Origin: Bacteroidales bacterium
Lineage (GTDB): Bacteria; Bacteroidota; Bacteroidia; Bacteroidales; PWNQ01
DNA: 32,316 bases
Reading direction: 5' to 3'
NCBI GenBank assembly: GCA_003557725.1
Contig: PWNQ01000118.1
Span: 1 to 32,316 of the forward strand
Part shown: in pieces, positions 1-6,622 of the stretch
Position numbering within the stretch: the first letter of the stretch is position 1
Layout of the letters: each line of letters opens with the position of its first letter
Position numbers and translations under genes: made by a program
The notes under the pieces: model-generated
Database searches by the model: none
What the model was told of the DNA's origin: nothing
The model's input: only the letters and a program-made list of their open reading frames with translations

Positions 1-1182
1 ACCCAGATACTCGGAGTGGGCATTTCCTTTATCGCCAAAGTTGGTGCTGATAATGGTTTTTTCATAGGAATACTGGAAGGGAGCATATACAAATTGGTAC
101 GTCCCGGGCCCCCAGCCAACCAATGGCCGTTCCCTGGCCATGCGCAGAGCAGCATTCCACCGGTTTATGCGCTCCAGGTTGGAAGCATCGGTGGAAATGT
201 TACTGATAGACTGCACATGTTCGGTAAATGTAGCCGAAGAATCTTGTGTGTTTTTTTCCAAACGCTGAAGGATCTCTGTCTTTAAAGAGAAAAAGGCTAA
301 TATTAATACGGATAAAGTGATGATTAGGTGTTTGAACTTTACTTTGAGCCACAATCCGGCCAGAAAAGCCAAAGCTATTGCAACGCTGAGCCATGCTGCA
401 CGGCTAAAGCTCAGTATCAGGCCAACCATAATGATCACAAATAAGCCGCCAGCCAGTAAGCGCATGCTCCGGGAGTATTCTTGCTTGCTGATTATCATCA
501 AGAAGCCAAAAGGAACAAAGAAAGCGATCAATGCGCCGTAGGCCGTATGATCATTGAAAAAGGGCCACATGATCCAGTGAGCCGTCTGTCCGTCAAAGCC
601 ATGAAATGAATGATTGATGGTAGTATAGATAATCACCAAGGTCAGAGGGATATAATACATCCAACCAAATATTTTGATCTTCTCGTGGTGGCGAAACATT
701 ATGAGCCCCACAAAATAAAAGGGGACCACAAACCACAGACGGGCGATGAGCTGCTTGATGGAAGCCAAAGGCATCTCACTGGTGAGGGAGGTTACCAGCA
801 TCCAAATCAAATTTATAAAGATGGCAATGGATACGGGATGCTTCAGTACTTTAATGTCTATGGGGTTTTTGATCATCGCTTTAAAGAAGAAAAGCAGCAG
901 TACCCCGGCCATTAGGGGTTCGGTAGGCAGGGAAACGGAAAGCCGGGCATCATAATCGCTGATAACAACAGCCAACGGGGTGAAAAAGGCGATCATGTAA
1001 ATGATCTTATCCAGCGAAAAAACATAGTACCAAGCCAATAAAAGCAAAGCCGGCAAAAGGCTGAGCCAGAAAAACTCAAAGGCAATAAGGGCGCTGTTAA
1101 GCACCACAAATACGGCCCCTGCAACAATGATCCAACCCCTGGAAGGGTTTTTTACTTTTAATGCCGGCAATAAATTACGCAC
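1..1182 (-). CDS. O-antigen ligase/polymerase family membrane protein (Wzy_C), 3' end cut by window edge
   Basis: This gene is not in the ORF track because it runs off the left edge. I read it as an open frame of 394 codons on the minus strand with no stop. The start is a GTG that overlaps the stop of the upstream Wzz gene by 8 bp, so the two are translationally close. The protein is very hydrophobic, with about nine or ten membrane segments. It ends in the periplasmic-loop signature of Wzy_C (PF04932) proteins, with SNLERINRW and then RPLVGWGPG followed by a NAHSEYL stretch. Members either join O-antigen to lipid A-core (WaaL) or polymerise repeat units (Wzy); sequence alone does not separate these. 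Its place behind a chain-length regulator and a flippase fits either role. The final helices lie outside the window. Confidence 0.88.
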   Translation of the reverse strand, partial: MRNLLPALKVKNPSRGWIIVAGAVFVVLNSALIAFEFFWLSLLPALLLLAWYYVFSLDKIIYMIAFFTPLAVVISDYDARLSVSLPTEPLMAGVLLLFFFKAMIKNPIDIKVLKHPVSIAIFINLIWMLVTSLTSEMPLASIKQLIARLWFVVPFYFVGLIMFRHHEKIKIFGWMYYIPLTLVIIYTTINHSFHGFDGQTAHWIMWPFFNDHTAYGALIAFFVPFGFLMIISKQEYSRSMRLLAGGLFVIIMVGLILSFSRAAWLSVAIALAFLAGLWLKVKFKHLIITLSVLILAFFSLKTEILQRLEKNTQDSSATFTEHVQSISNISTDASNLERINRWNAALRMARERPLVGWGPGTYQFVYAPFQYSYEKTIISTNFGDKGNAHSEYLG

Positions 1183-2212
1183 TTTGCTGCTGGATTTTTC
1201 TGAGGTTGGAAATATTTTGAAATACAATAATCAGTATCAGACACAGGATAAATGCCCCCAATGCGGATACTACCACAATCAGCCAGCGGATGGGATAGGC
1301 TTTTTTCTCGGGTTCATAAGCTTCCTGTACCATGAATTTATGTGGCAGTACGGCGTGGGCATCCATTTTTGCCTCTTCATATTTGGTTTTTATCCTGCTG
1401 TGCTCCTTTTTTTCATATTCCAGGGCATCCCTGATGGACACGAATGCTCCACCATATTGCCCTAAGATTTCCAGACGTTCATTGAGGCGGTTGATGGCCG
1501 GCTGGTTGCCACGGGCCAGTTGCTTGGCCAGCTCTTCAGTAAGCCGCTCCGATTGCGACTCATAGTCATGTATTCCCAGAGCCCGCAGGCTGCTCAACGA
1601 GTCTTCCATGGCCTGCACCTCATGCTTTTGCTTCATGTATTCCTGTTCTACCAGACGGTAGGCTTTGTATGCCCGCTGGCGGTGCATATGGGTTTTCACT
1701 GTATCATATATGTCGGCAATAAAGTTGGCAACATTGGCCGCCATTGCCGGGTCTTTATCCAAAACAGTGATCTCTACCGCCATGTATTCAGTCCGCTTAA
1801 ACTGAATGTTTTTTTCATATTGCTTGTAAAGCTGTGTAATAGGAAAGCGTGAATTTGTGTCGATGTCGTAATGGTCCATCAGCTCAAAATGGTGGATCAC
1901 TCTGCTTCGAACCGGGTTGGAACCCAAAATCTGCAACATTTGCTCCGCCTGCTCCTCCTCCCCCAACTCCATAATATCCCGCCGCCCGCTCAGGTCTTCG
2001 GCGATCAAAGCTTTAGAAATGGCTCCGGTAGACGAGGGAAACATTAAAACACGAGCCCGAAACCGGGGCTCAATAAAGGTGGGACCGGAAAAAATGGCAG
2101 CAGCAATGCCAGCTACCAAAGTGACAATAACCAATGTGAGCCTCCACTTCCATAAAAATACAATAAAATTGACCGACTCAAAGTCTTTGTTTTGTTTATC
2201 CTTCTCTGCCAT
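1175..2212 (-). CDS. Wzz-type polysaccharide chain-length determinant protein
   Basis: This is a 345-residue polysaccharide co-polymerase. A first membrane helix lies at about residues 25-45 (WRLTLVIVTLVAGIAAAIF), followed by a periplasmic domain with helical, probably coiled-coil, content at about 170-250. A second helix follows at about 305-332, with a short basic cytoplasmic tail. This two-helix hairpin topology with a large periplasmic middle defines Wzz/PCP proteins, which set the modal length of O-antigen or exopolysaccharide chains. No Walker motifs follow the second helix, so it is not a fused tyrosine autokinase. Its stop overlaps the GTG of the Wzy_C gene. A TACTTTTG -7 element lies 38 nt upstream of the ATG. 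Assignment to the family is firm; the exact glycan is unknown. Confidence 0.85.
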   Translation of the reverse strand: MAEKDKQNKDFESVNFIVFLWKWRLTLVIVTLVAGIAAAIFSGPTFIEPRFRARVLMFPSSTGAISKALIAEDLSGRRDIMELGEEEQAEQMLQILGSNPVRSRVIHHFELMDHYDIDTNSRFPITQLYKQYEKNIQFKRTEYMAVEITVLDKDPAMAANVANFIADIYDTVKTHMHRQRAYKAYRLVEQEYMKQKHEVQAMEDSLSSLRALGIHDYESQSERLTEELAKQLARGNQPAINRLNERLEILGQYGGAFVSIRDALEYEKKEHSRIKTKYEEAKMDAHAVLPHKFMVQEAYEPEKKAYPIRWLIVVVSALGAFILCLILIIVFQNISNLRKIQQQSA

Positions 2213-2250
2213 AGCGTTGTAGTACTTTGTTTATATGATTATTTACATCG

Positions 2251-2258
2251 CAAAAGTA
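2251..2258 (-). promoter_or_regulatory. -7 promoter element for the Wzz gene
   Basis: On the minus strand this reads TACTTTTG, matching the Bacteroidetes -7 consensus TAnnTTTG. It ends 38 nt before the Wzz ATG. I found no clear TTTG -33 box at the usual spacing. It sits between the flippase stop and the Wzz start, so it may give the chain-length and ligase genes their own transcript. Confidence 0.5.
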
Positions 2259-2268
2259 GTAATTTTTT

Positions 2269-3759
2269 CTATGCTTCGTCATCTTCTTTAGTGCTGCGTA
2301 CAATCCGGACGAATCGTTGTACGGATACCAGTCCCAGAATAAAGGCCCAACCTACACAAATGGCTACAGATATAAGGGCGTTGTGGACCCAGAGGGGAGA
2401 AAATTCCGGTCTGATAACCACCAGCAGGAGCAGTCCGGAAACAAATCCCATGAAGCGAAGCACATAAGCACGGGAAGGCCTGAACTTAAACAGACGCACA
2501 GCAATATATACCTGTGCTGCTGCAGTAAGCCCCTGGGTAATAAGGCTGGCCACCGCAGAGCCCACCGATTCAAACTGAGGAATAAGTATCAGGTTCAAAG
2601 CCACGTTTAACAACATCCCCGATGCAGCTACAATATTGAGCCGATACATACTGCCGTTGGCTGTAAGTAAAGTACCAAACACATAGGTGACCGACATGGC
2701 CACAAAACAGCCCATCAGGTATTTAAATATTAAGGAGGATTGTTCTATACGACTTTGAAAAACTTCCAGCGTTTCATAATCATGTTGGGGATAAATGGCT
2801 TCCATCAACTGGGGGGAAAACAAAATAGCAAAGGTGAGTGCTGTTAGGGAAAGGGTTGCCAGCATGCTGACGGCCAGACGAACCACCTGGTTTACCTTCT
2901 GGCCAAGCGTGATCATCCGTGCAAAAATGGGCAACAACAATACGGAAAACAGAAAGCTGATGTTGTTGGAAGCATCCAACAGGCGGTAGGCCGTGGCGTA
3001 AACACCGGCCTGCTGACGACCATTGGGAAGCATACGCTCCAGCATTACAGAGTCTACCTTATAATATAGCATCATTAGTAAAACCAGCAATGCATAAGGA
3101 GCACTCTGCTTGATGATCATCAAACTGAAAGGAAGGTTGAACTGTATACGAAGAAAATGTGTGTGGCGGGTCACCTGAAAAAAAGCAATGAAAAAGGTGA
3201 TAAAGTAAGCAATGGACTGGGTGTATACAAACCATTCTATCTGAAATGGACCACTAGTAACGTTGCCCCATAATAATACACTGCATATAAGGATCATGAG
3301 CAGCCGGTCCAAAACGGAGATAAAACTATCAATGCGAAATAGATGAAGGGCTGCAATATTGGAGCGCAAATAAAGAATAAAGGTGAGTAAAAATTGATTG
3401 AACGTTAAAAAAAGGAGCATCTTCAACTGGGAGCTGTCATAGCCCAGAATGAATGCTACGCTAAAGGTGATGATAAAGTATAATATTGCTAATAATAAGC
3501 GCAACAGGATGATATTGGAAAAGTGCTTTTGCAGCAGCTGGCGGTTTTGAGAAATGTTGCGGTTGTTAAAGTTGGTAATGCCAAAATCCAGTAAGATATT
3601 GAACAGGAAAGAAAAGTTTAGCAAGGAGAAATAAAACCCATAATTCTCTGATCCTACTGTATTTTGGACACTAAGGTCAATGCCAAGGATCCAAAATGGT
3701 TTGACAAGCAGGTTCAGGGATAGCAGTAGAGCCAGGTTTGTGATAAACTTGCGTTGCAT
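2269..3759 (-). CDS. Wzx-like lipopolysaccharide/oligosaccharide flippase (MOP superfamily)
   Basis: This 496-residue polytopic protein has about 12-14 hydrophobic helices spread evenly along its length, the architecture of Polysacc_synt/MATE-like flippases of the MOP superfamily. These move undecaprenyl-linked repeat units across the inner membrane. The N-terminus (residues 1-40) contains the helix-1 region typical of the family, and length is normal for Wzx proteins. It is the first gene of a minus-strand run continuing with Wzz and Wzy_C, which is the classic Wzx/Wzy-dependent set. The ATG lies only 7 nt after a TATCTTTG -7 element, so its leader must be extremely short. Substrate cannot be told from sequence. 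Confidence 0.85.
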   Translation of the reverse strand: MQRKFITNLALLLSLNLLVKPFWILGIDLSVQNTVGSENYGFYFSLLNFSFLFNILLDFGITNFNNRNISQNRQLLQKHFSNIILLRLLLAILYFIITFSVAFILGYDSSQLKMLLFLTFNQFLLTFILYLRSNIAALHLFRIDSFISVLDRLLMILICSVLLWGNVTSGPFQIEWFVYTQSIAYFITFFIAFFQVTRHTHFLRIQFNLPFSLMIIKQSAPYALLVLLMMLYYKVDSVMLERMLPNGRQQAGVYATAYRLLDASNNISFLFSVLLLPIFARMITLGQKVNQVVRLAVSMLATLSLTALTFAILFSPQLMEAIYPQHDYETLEVFQSRIEQSSLIFKYLMGCFVAMSVTYVFGTLLTANGSMYRLNIVAASGMLLNVALNLILIPQFESVGSAVASLITQGLTAAAQVYIAVRLFKFRPSRAYVLRFMGFVSGLLLLVVIRPEFSPLWVHNALISVAICVGWAFILGLVSVQRFVRIVRSTKEDDEA

Positions 3760-3766
3760 GATAGTG

Positions 3767-3774
3767 CAAAGATA
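3767..3774 (-). promoter_or_regulatory. -7 promoter element for the flippase gene
   Basis: TATCTTTG on the minus strand matches TAnnTTTG and ends 7 nt before the flippase ATG. With transcription normally beginning a few bases past this element, the 5' UTR would be close to zero. It is back to back with the GT4 gene promoter on the other strand. Confidence 0.55.
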
Positions 3775-3826
3775 TTGAAATCTTTCATGGCATAGGCTTG
3801 AAAAGCCTCAGGAGCGGATATTTTTG

Positions 3827-3834
3827 TAATTTTG
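3827..3834 (+). promoter_or_regulatory. -7 promoter element for the GT4 gene
   Basis: TAATTTTG matches TAnnTTTG and ends 5 nt before the GTG that I take as the GT4 start. This placement also argues against the ORF-track start at 3798, which lies upstream of the element. Confidence 0.45.
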
Positions 3835-3839
3835 CCCCT

Positions 3840-4982
3840 GTGAAGATAGCGGTAAATACACGTTTGCTTATAAAGGACAAGCTGGAAGGGATTGGCTGGT
3901 TTACCTATGAAACCCTCAGGCGTATGGTTCGGTCCAATCCGGAGCATGAGTTCGTCTTTTTTTTTGACAGGCCTTATGACCATGATTTTATATTCGGGTC
4001 AAATGTTACTCCGGTGGTGGCGGGTCCTCCGGCGCGGCATCCGGTTTTGTTTCTCTGGTGGTTTGAGATCACTGTTCCCCGGTTGTTGCAGCAGCATCAG
4101 CCTGATGTTTTTCTTTCTCCCGACGGCTATTTATCACTAAGGGCATCTACTCCTTCTGTGGCTGTTATGCATGATCTTAACTTTGAGCACTACCCCCGCG
4201 ATCTGCCCTTTTTGGTCCGCCACTACTACCGCACCATGTTTCCCCGGTTTGCCCGGAAAGCATCACGGATCCTTACCGTTTCACACTATTCGGCCAACGA
4301 TATTATTTCCCGGTATGGAGTGGATAAAGGGCGTGTTGATGTGGCCTATAATGGCGCCAGTCATTTTTTTACTCCTTCGGCTATAGATGAACAGCAGGAG
4401 ACACGCAGACAGCTATCCGGTGGCCATCCTTTCCTGTTGTATGTGGGCGCTTTGCATCCCAGAAAGAATATTGTGAATATGCTTGGCGCCTTTGATCATT
4501 ATAAAAGCACCTTCCCGGATGACCCGGTTAAGCTATTGGTGGTAGGGGAGAAGATGTGGAAAAACCGGGCTATGTAAGATGCATACCGCAGGATGGCTTT
4601 TCGTGACCATGTGCAGTTCACCGGCCGAATGGATCGTCAGAACCTGAGAAAAGCTTACGGGGCCGCCCAGGCGCTGTTATATGTTTCGTACTTTGAAGGG
4701 TTTGGCATACCCATTATTGAAGCTTTCCGGTGCCATATACCTGTTATTGGCTCCAATGCCACGTCTATCCCGGAAGTGGCCGAAGAGGGAGCCCTGTTGT
4801 GCGACCCCTTTGATATTGAAGCCATCAGCAAATCCATAGCACGCATCAGGCAGGAGCCGGAGTTGAGAAAAAAACTGGCTCAGGCCGGAGCCCAAAGAGC
4901 AAAACAGTTTTCCTGGGATAATACGGCAGAAATAGTTTGGGAAAGCTTACTCAAAGTAACCGGAAAAAAGGACCAGTCATAG
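3840..4982 (+). pseudogene. GT4-family glycosyltransferase interrupted by one in-frame TAA codon
   Basis: The ORF track lists two ORFs (3798-4577 and 4593-4982), but they lie in the same frame and together make one GT-B glycosyltransferase of about 380 residues. The N-terminal half has the Rossmann start (KIAVNTRLL after GTG 3840) and the linker region (GALHPRKN). The C-terminal half carries the GT4 nucleotide-sugar signature EGFGIPIIE (EX7E) and SNATSIPEVAEEGALL. The halves are separated only by TAA at 4575-4577, where KNRAM is followed by DAYRRMAF, so no residues are missing. One substitution (for example AAA or CAA to TAA) explains it. The stop falls at codon 246, so the short product would lack the sugar-donor site. 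It could be a recent pseudogene, a sequence error or a suppressed stop. It is divergent from the flippase and belongs to the polysaccharide locus. Confidence 0.85.
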
Positions 4983-5028
4983 CCCCCGGAAGTGCAGGGC
5001 AAGAACAGGGCATAAGCATTGCTGTGCA

Positions 5029-5496
5029 TCAGTCATTATGGTAGGGGGTGTTTTTTAATATGCTAAAAGCACGGTATAATTGCTCGAGAAAGACCACACG
5101 TACCAGGTGGTGGGGAAAGGTCATGGAAGACAAGGATATCAGCCCGTTTGCCCGCTCCAGTAGTGAGGAATGAAAGCCATATGCTCCGCCTGAAACGAAT
5201 ACCAGCCGGCGTGGTGCTGCGTTCATACGCTTTTGCAAGTAGCCTGCGAAATCGCGGGAAGAATATTGCCGGCCCTTTTCATCCAGTAAGACCAAATAAT
5301 CCCCGGGGTCGAGCCGCTGAAGAATAGCTTGCGACTCTGCCAAAACCATGGAGCCACGGCGCAGGGTGCGCTTATCCGGAGTAATCTCCTGATAACGAAA
5401 CTTCACAAAGTGCCGCAGACGCTGGCAATACAGATCAACCCCCTGAGCAACCCAGCGGGAATGCTTCTGCCCGCCTGCTAAAAAAATTATCTCCAT
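5029..5496 (-). CDS. rlmH: 23S rRNA (pseudouridine-1915-N3)-methyltransferase RlmH
   Basis: This small SPOUT-class methyltransferase of about 155 residues modifies pseudouridine 1915 in helix 69 of 23S rRNA, using SAM, on assembled ribosomes. The start is taken at the internal ATG giving MEIIFLAGG, the normal family N-terminus; the ORF-track start adds five residues. Visible family motifs are LLDEKGRQYSS, the SAM-knot loop FVSGGAYGF, and the C-terminal block SSMTFPHHLVRVVFLEQLYR ending in PYHND. Length and end are typical, so the gene looks intact. It converges with the GT4 gene (46 bp apart) and is divergent from the DUF4296 lipoprotein gene. Confidence 0.95.
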   Translation of the reverse strand: MEIIFLAGGQKHSRWVAQGVDLYCQRLRHFVKFRYQEITPDKRTLRRGSMVLAESQAILQRLDPGDYLVLLDEKGRQYSSRDFAGYLQKRMNAAPRRLVFVSGGAYGFHSSLLERANGLISLSSMTFPHHLVRVVFLEQLYRAFSILKNTPYHND

Positions 5497-5561
5497 AGGG
5501 CTTTGCTTCAAAAATATGTTTTATGCCGGCGTGATCATTTGCCGCCATGCGGGAGCAACTG

Positions 5562-5569
5562 CAAAAGTA
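5562..5569 (-). promoter_or_regulatory. -7 promoter element for rlmH
   Basis: TACTTTTG on the minus strand, about 65 nt upstream of the chosen rlmH ATG. It lies 12 bp from an oppositely oriented element (5582-5589), so the two promoters face away from each other and their recognition regions interlock. Confidence 0.45.
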
Positions 5570-5581
5570 CTGTTTTTGTTA

Positions 5582-5589
5582 TATCTTTG
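5582..5589 (+). promoter_or_regulatory. -7 promoter element for the DUF4296 lipoprotein gene
   Basis: TATCTTTG on the plus strand, about 100 nt upstream of the lipoprotein ATG at 5689, giving a leader of roughly 95 nt. No clear TTTG -33 box was found at 19-21 bp spacing. Confidence 0.45.
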
Positions 5590-5688
5590 CCGGGCGGGCA
5601 ATAGTCCCCGGGGAATGCAGACAAAGTTTGTTGCCAGGCAGCAGGGAGAGGGGGTAAAAATTATTTAAAAAGCTGACTAATAAGAGCT

Positions 5689-6051
5689 ATGCGTTTTTTC
5701 TTGTTGTTTGTTGTAACCTTACTGATCTTTTCTTCCTGCAACCGGGAGGATGAGGATAATGGGCTGAAGAATCCGCCGGATGATGTGATCGCTTATGATC
5801 GTATGGTGGATATTCTGGTGGATTATCACTGGAGTGAAAACGCCATCAAATACATGATGCGTTACGGGGCTTCTCCGGGTCCATTATCGGAGCGTATATA
5901 CCATACCGTGCTGGAGAAGCATGACATTACCCGGCAGGAGTTTGCCCGTAGTATGGCGTATTACAGTTCAGATCCCAACCGGATGGAGGCCTTATATACT
6001 TCTGTAATGGAAGAGCTCAGTTCCCTCCAGGGCAAGCTGGGGGGAGGGTGA
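5689..6051 (+). CDS. DUF4296 domain-containing lipoprotein
   Basis: This 120-residue protein starts with a type II signal peptide: MRF, then a hydrophobic run, then the lipobox IFSSC with Cys17. The mature part is short and helical. Its PDDVIAYDRMVDILVDYHW stretch and later HDITRQEFARSMAYY segment match the Bacteroidetes-restricted DUF4296 family, whose function is unknown. It is probably exported and lipid-anchored in the periplasm or outer membrane. The last 60 bp overlap the 3' end of the convergent lipoprotein gene on the opposite strand, and the tail (SSLQGKLGGG) looks low-complexity, as if the reading frame has been extended into its neighbour. Confidence 0.8.
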   Translation: MRFFLLFVVTLLIFSSCNREDEDNGLKNPPDDVIAYDRMVDILVDYHWSENAIKYMMRYGASPGPLSERIYHTVLEKHDITRQEFARSMAYYSSDPNRMEALYTSVMEELSSLQGKLGGG

Positions 6052-6483
6052 GGCAGGCAGGCTCCGGTTCATCTCTCCGATCACCTGGTCCAGGTCTGCC
6101 CCGTCGTTTACCGTATACTCAATCTCAATAAGGTTGTCATTCTTCATCTCCGCAAAGCCTTCAATGACCATGTTTTCTACGTCTTGCTCGGGAATGGTAA
6201 AAGAGTTTCCTGTGACAATGGCATAGGCATACGTGTTCTGCCCCAGCTGATAGATGTTATATAGCCTGATCTGTGCGGTGTTTACATCCAGTTCCACCTT
6301 CACACTAAAGGTGGTGGGTTGGGGGTAGAGCGTGCTGGTTTCGCTTGTTTGCCAGGTCCCGGTAAACTTATCCCGGGGGTCGGCCATCGGGTCATCATCA
6401 ATAATTTCATCACACCCGGCCATAAATATTGCGCCCAGGATCAACACCATGACCAAAATCAGAGAGAGAGGTTTCTTTTCCAT
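5992..6483 (-). CDS. hypothetical lipoprotein, small beta-rich periplasmic/outer-membrane protein
   Basis: This 163-residue protein has a clear lipoprotein signal (MEKKPLSL, hydrophobic core, lipobox FMAGC with Cys24). A spacer of acidic residues (DEIIDDD) follows, as in many Bacteroidetes surface lipoproteins. The mature part begins with DKFTGTWQTSET and alternates polar and hydrophobic residues, suggesting a lipocalin-like or other small beta-barrel fold ('FTGTW' starts are common in such lipocalin-like lipoproteins). I do not recognise a specific family and assign no function. The C-terminal 20 codons overlap the end of the DUF4296 gene. Upstream, between this gene and hutU, lies a predicted folded element (6513-6579) that would be in its leader. 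Confidence 0.72.
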   Translation of the reverse strand: MEKKPLSLILVMVLILGAIFMAGCDEIIDDDPMADPRDKFTGTWQTSETSTLYPQPTTFSVKVELDVNTAQIRLYNIYQLGQNTYAYAIVTGNSFTIPEQDVENMVIEGFAEMKNDNLIEIEYTVNDGADLDQVIGEMNRSLPASPSPQLALEGTELFHYRSI

Positions 6484-6512
6484 GTCCTTAAAGTTTAGTT
6501 GTTAAAATAATG

Positions 6513-6579
6513 AGCCCGGTCTAAATAGCCCACTATTGATTTTCAGTGGGTGAATCATTTGATGTATTCAGTCCGGGCT
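6513..6579 (-). other. Two-level inverted repeat, possible structured RNA or attenuator
   Basis: An outer stem pairs AGCCCGGTCT (6513-6522) with AGTCCGGGCT (6570-6579) with one mismatch. Within it a perfect 6-bp stem pairs CCCACT (6529-6534) with AGTGGG (6545-6550). It lies 30 bp upstream of the lipoprotein gene and about 45 bp downstream of the hutU stop, both on the minus strand. There is no clean T-tract next to it, so it is not a standard terminator. It may be an mRNA end structure of hutU or a leader structure of the lipoprotein gene. Confidence 0.45.
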
Positions 6580-6622
6580 TATGTACTTAAATAATGTTTT
6601 TTGGATATTTGATTTGTTTGTT

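Noticed and set aside
1127-1465. Plus-strand ORFs over the left polysaccharide genes (1127-1465, 1520-1852, 1917-2222)
   Set aside because: They overlap the Wzz gene, which has clear topology and family features on the minus strand.
4560-4600. Programmed frameshift or stop-codon recoding in the GT4 gene
   Set aside because: Both halves are in the same frame, there is no slippery heptamer, and TAA is used as a normal stop elsewhere in the window (for example the Wzz gene), so simple nonsense mutation or sequence error is more likely.
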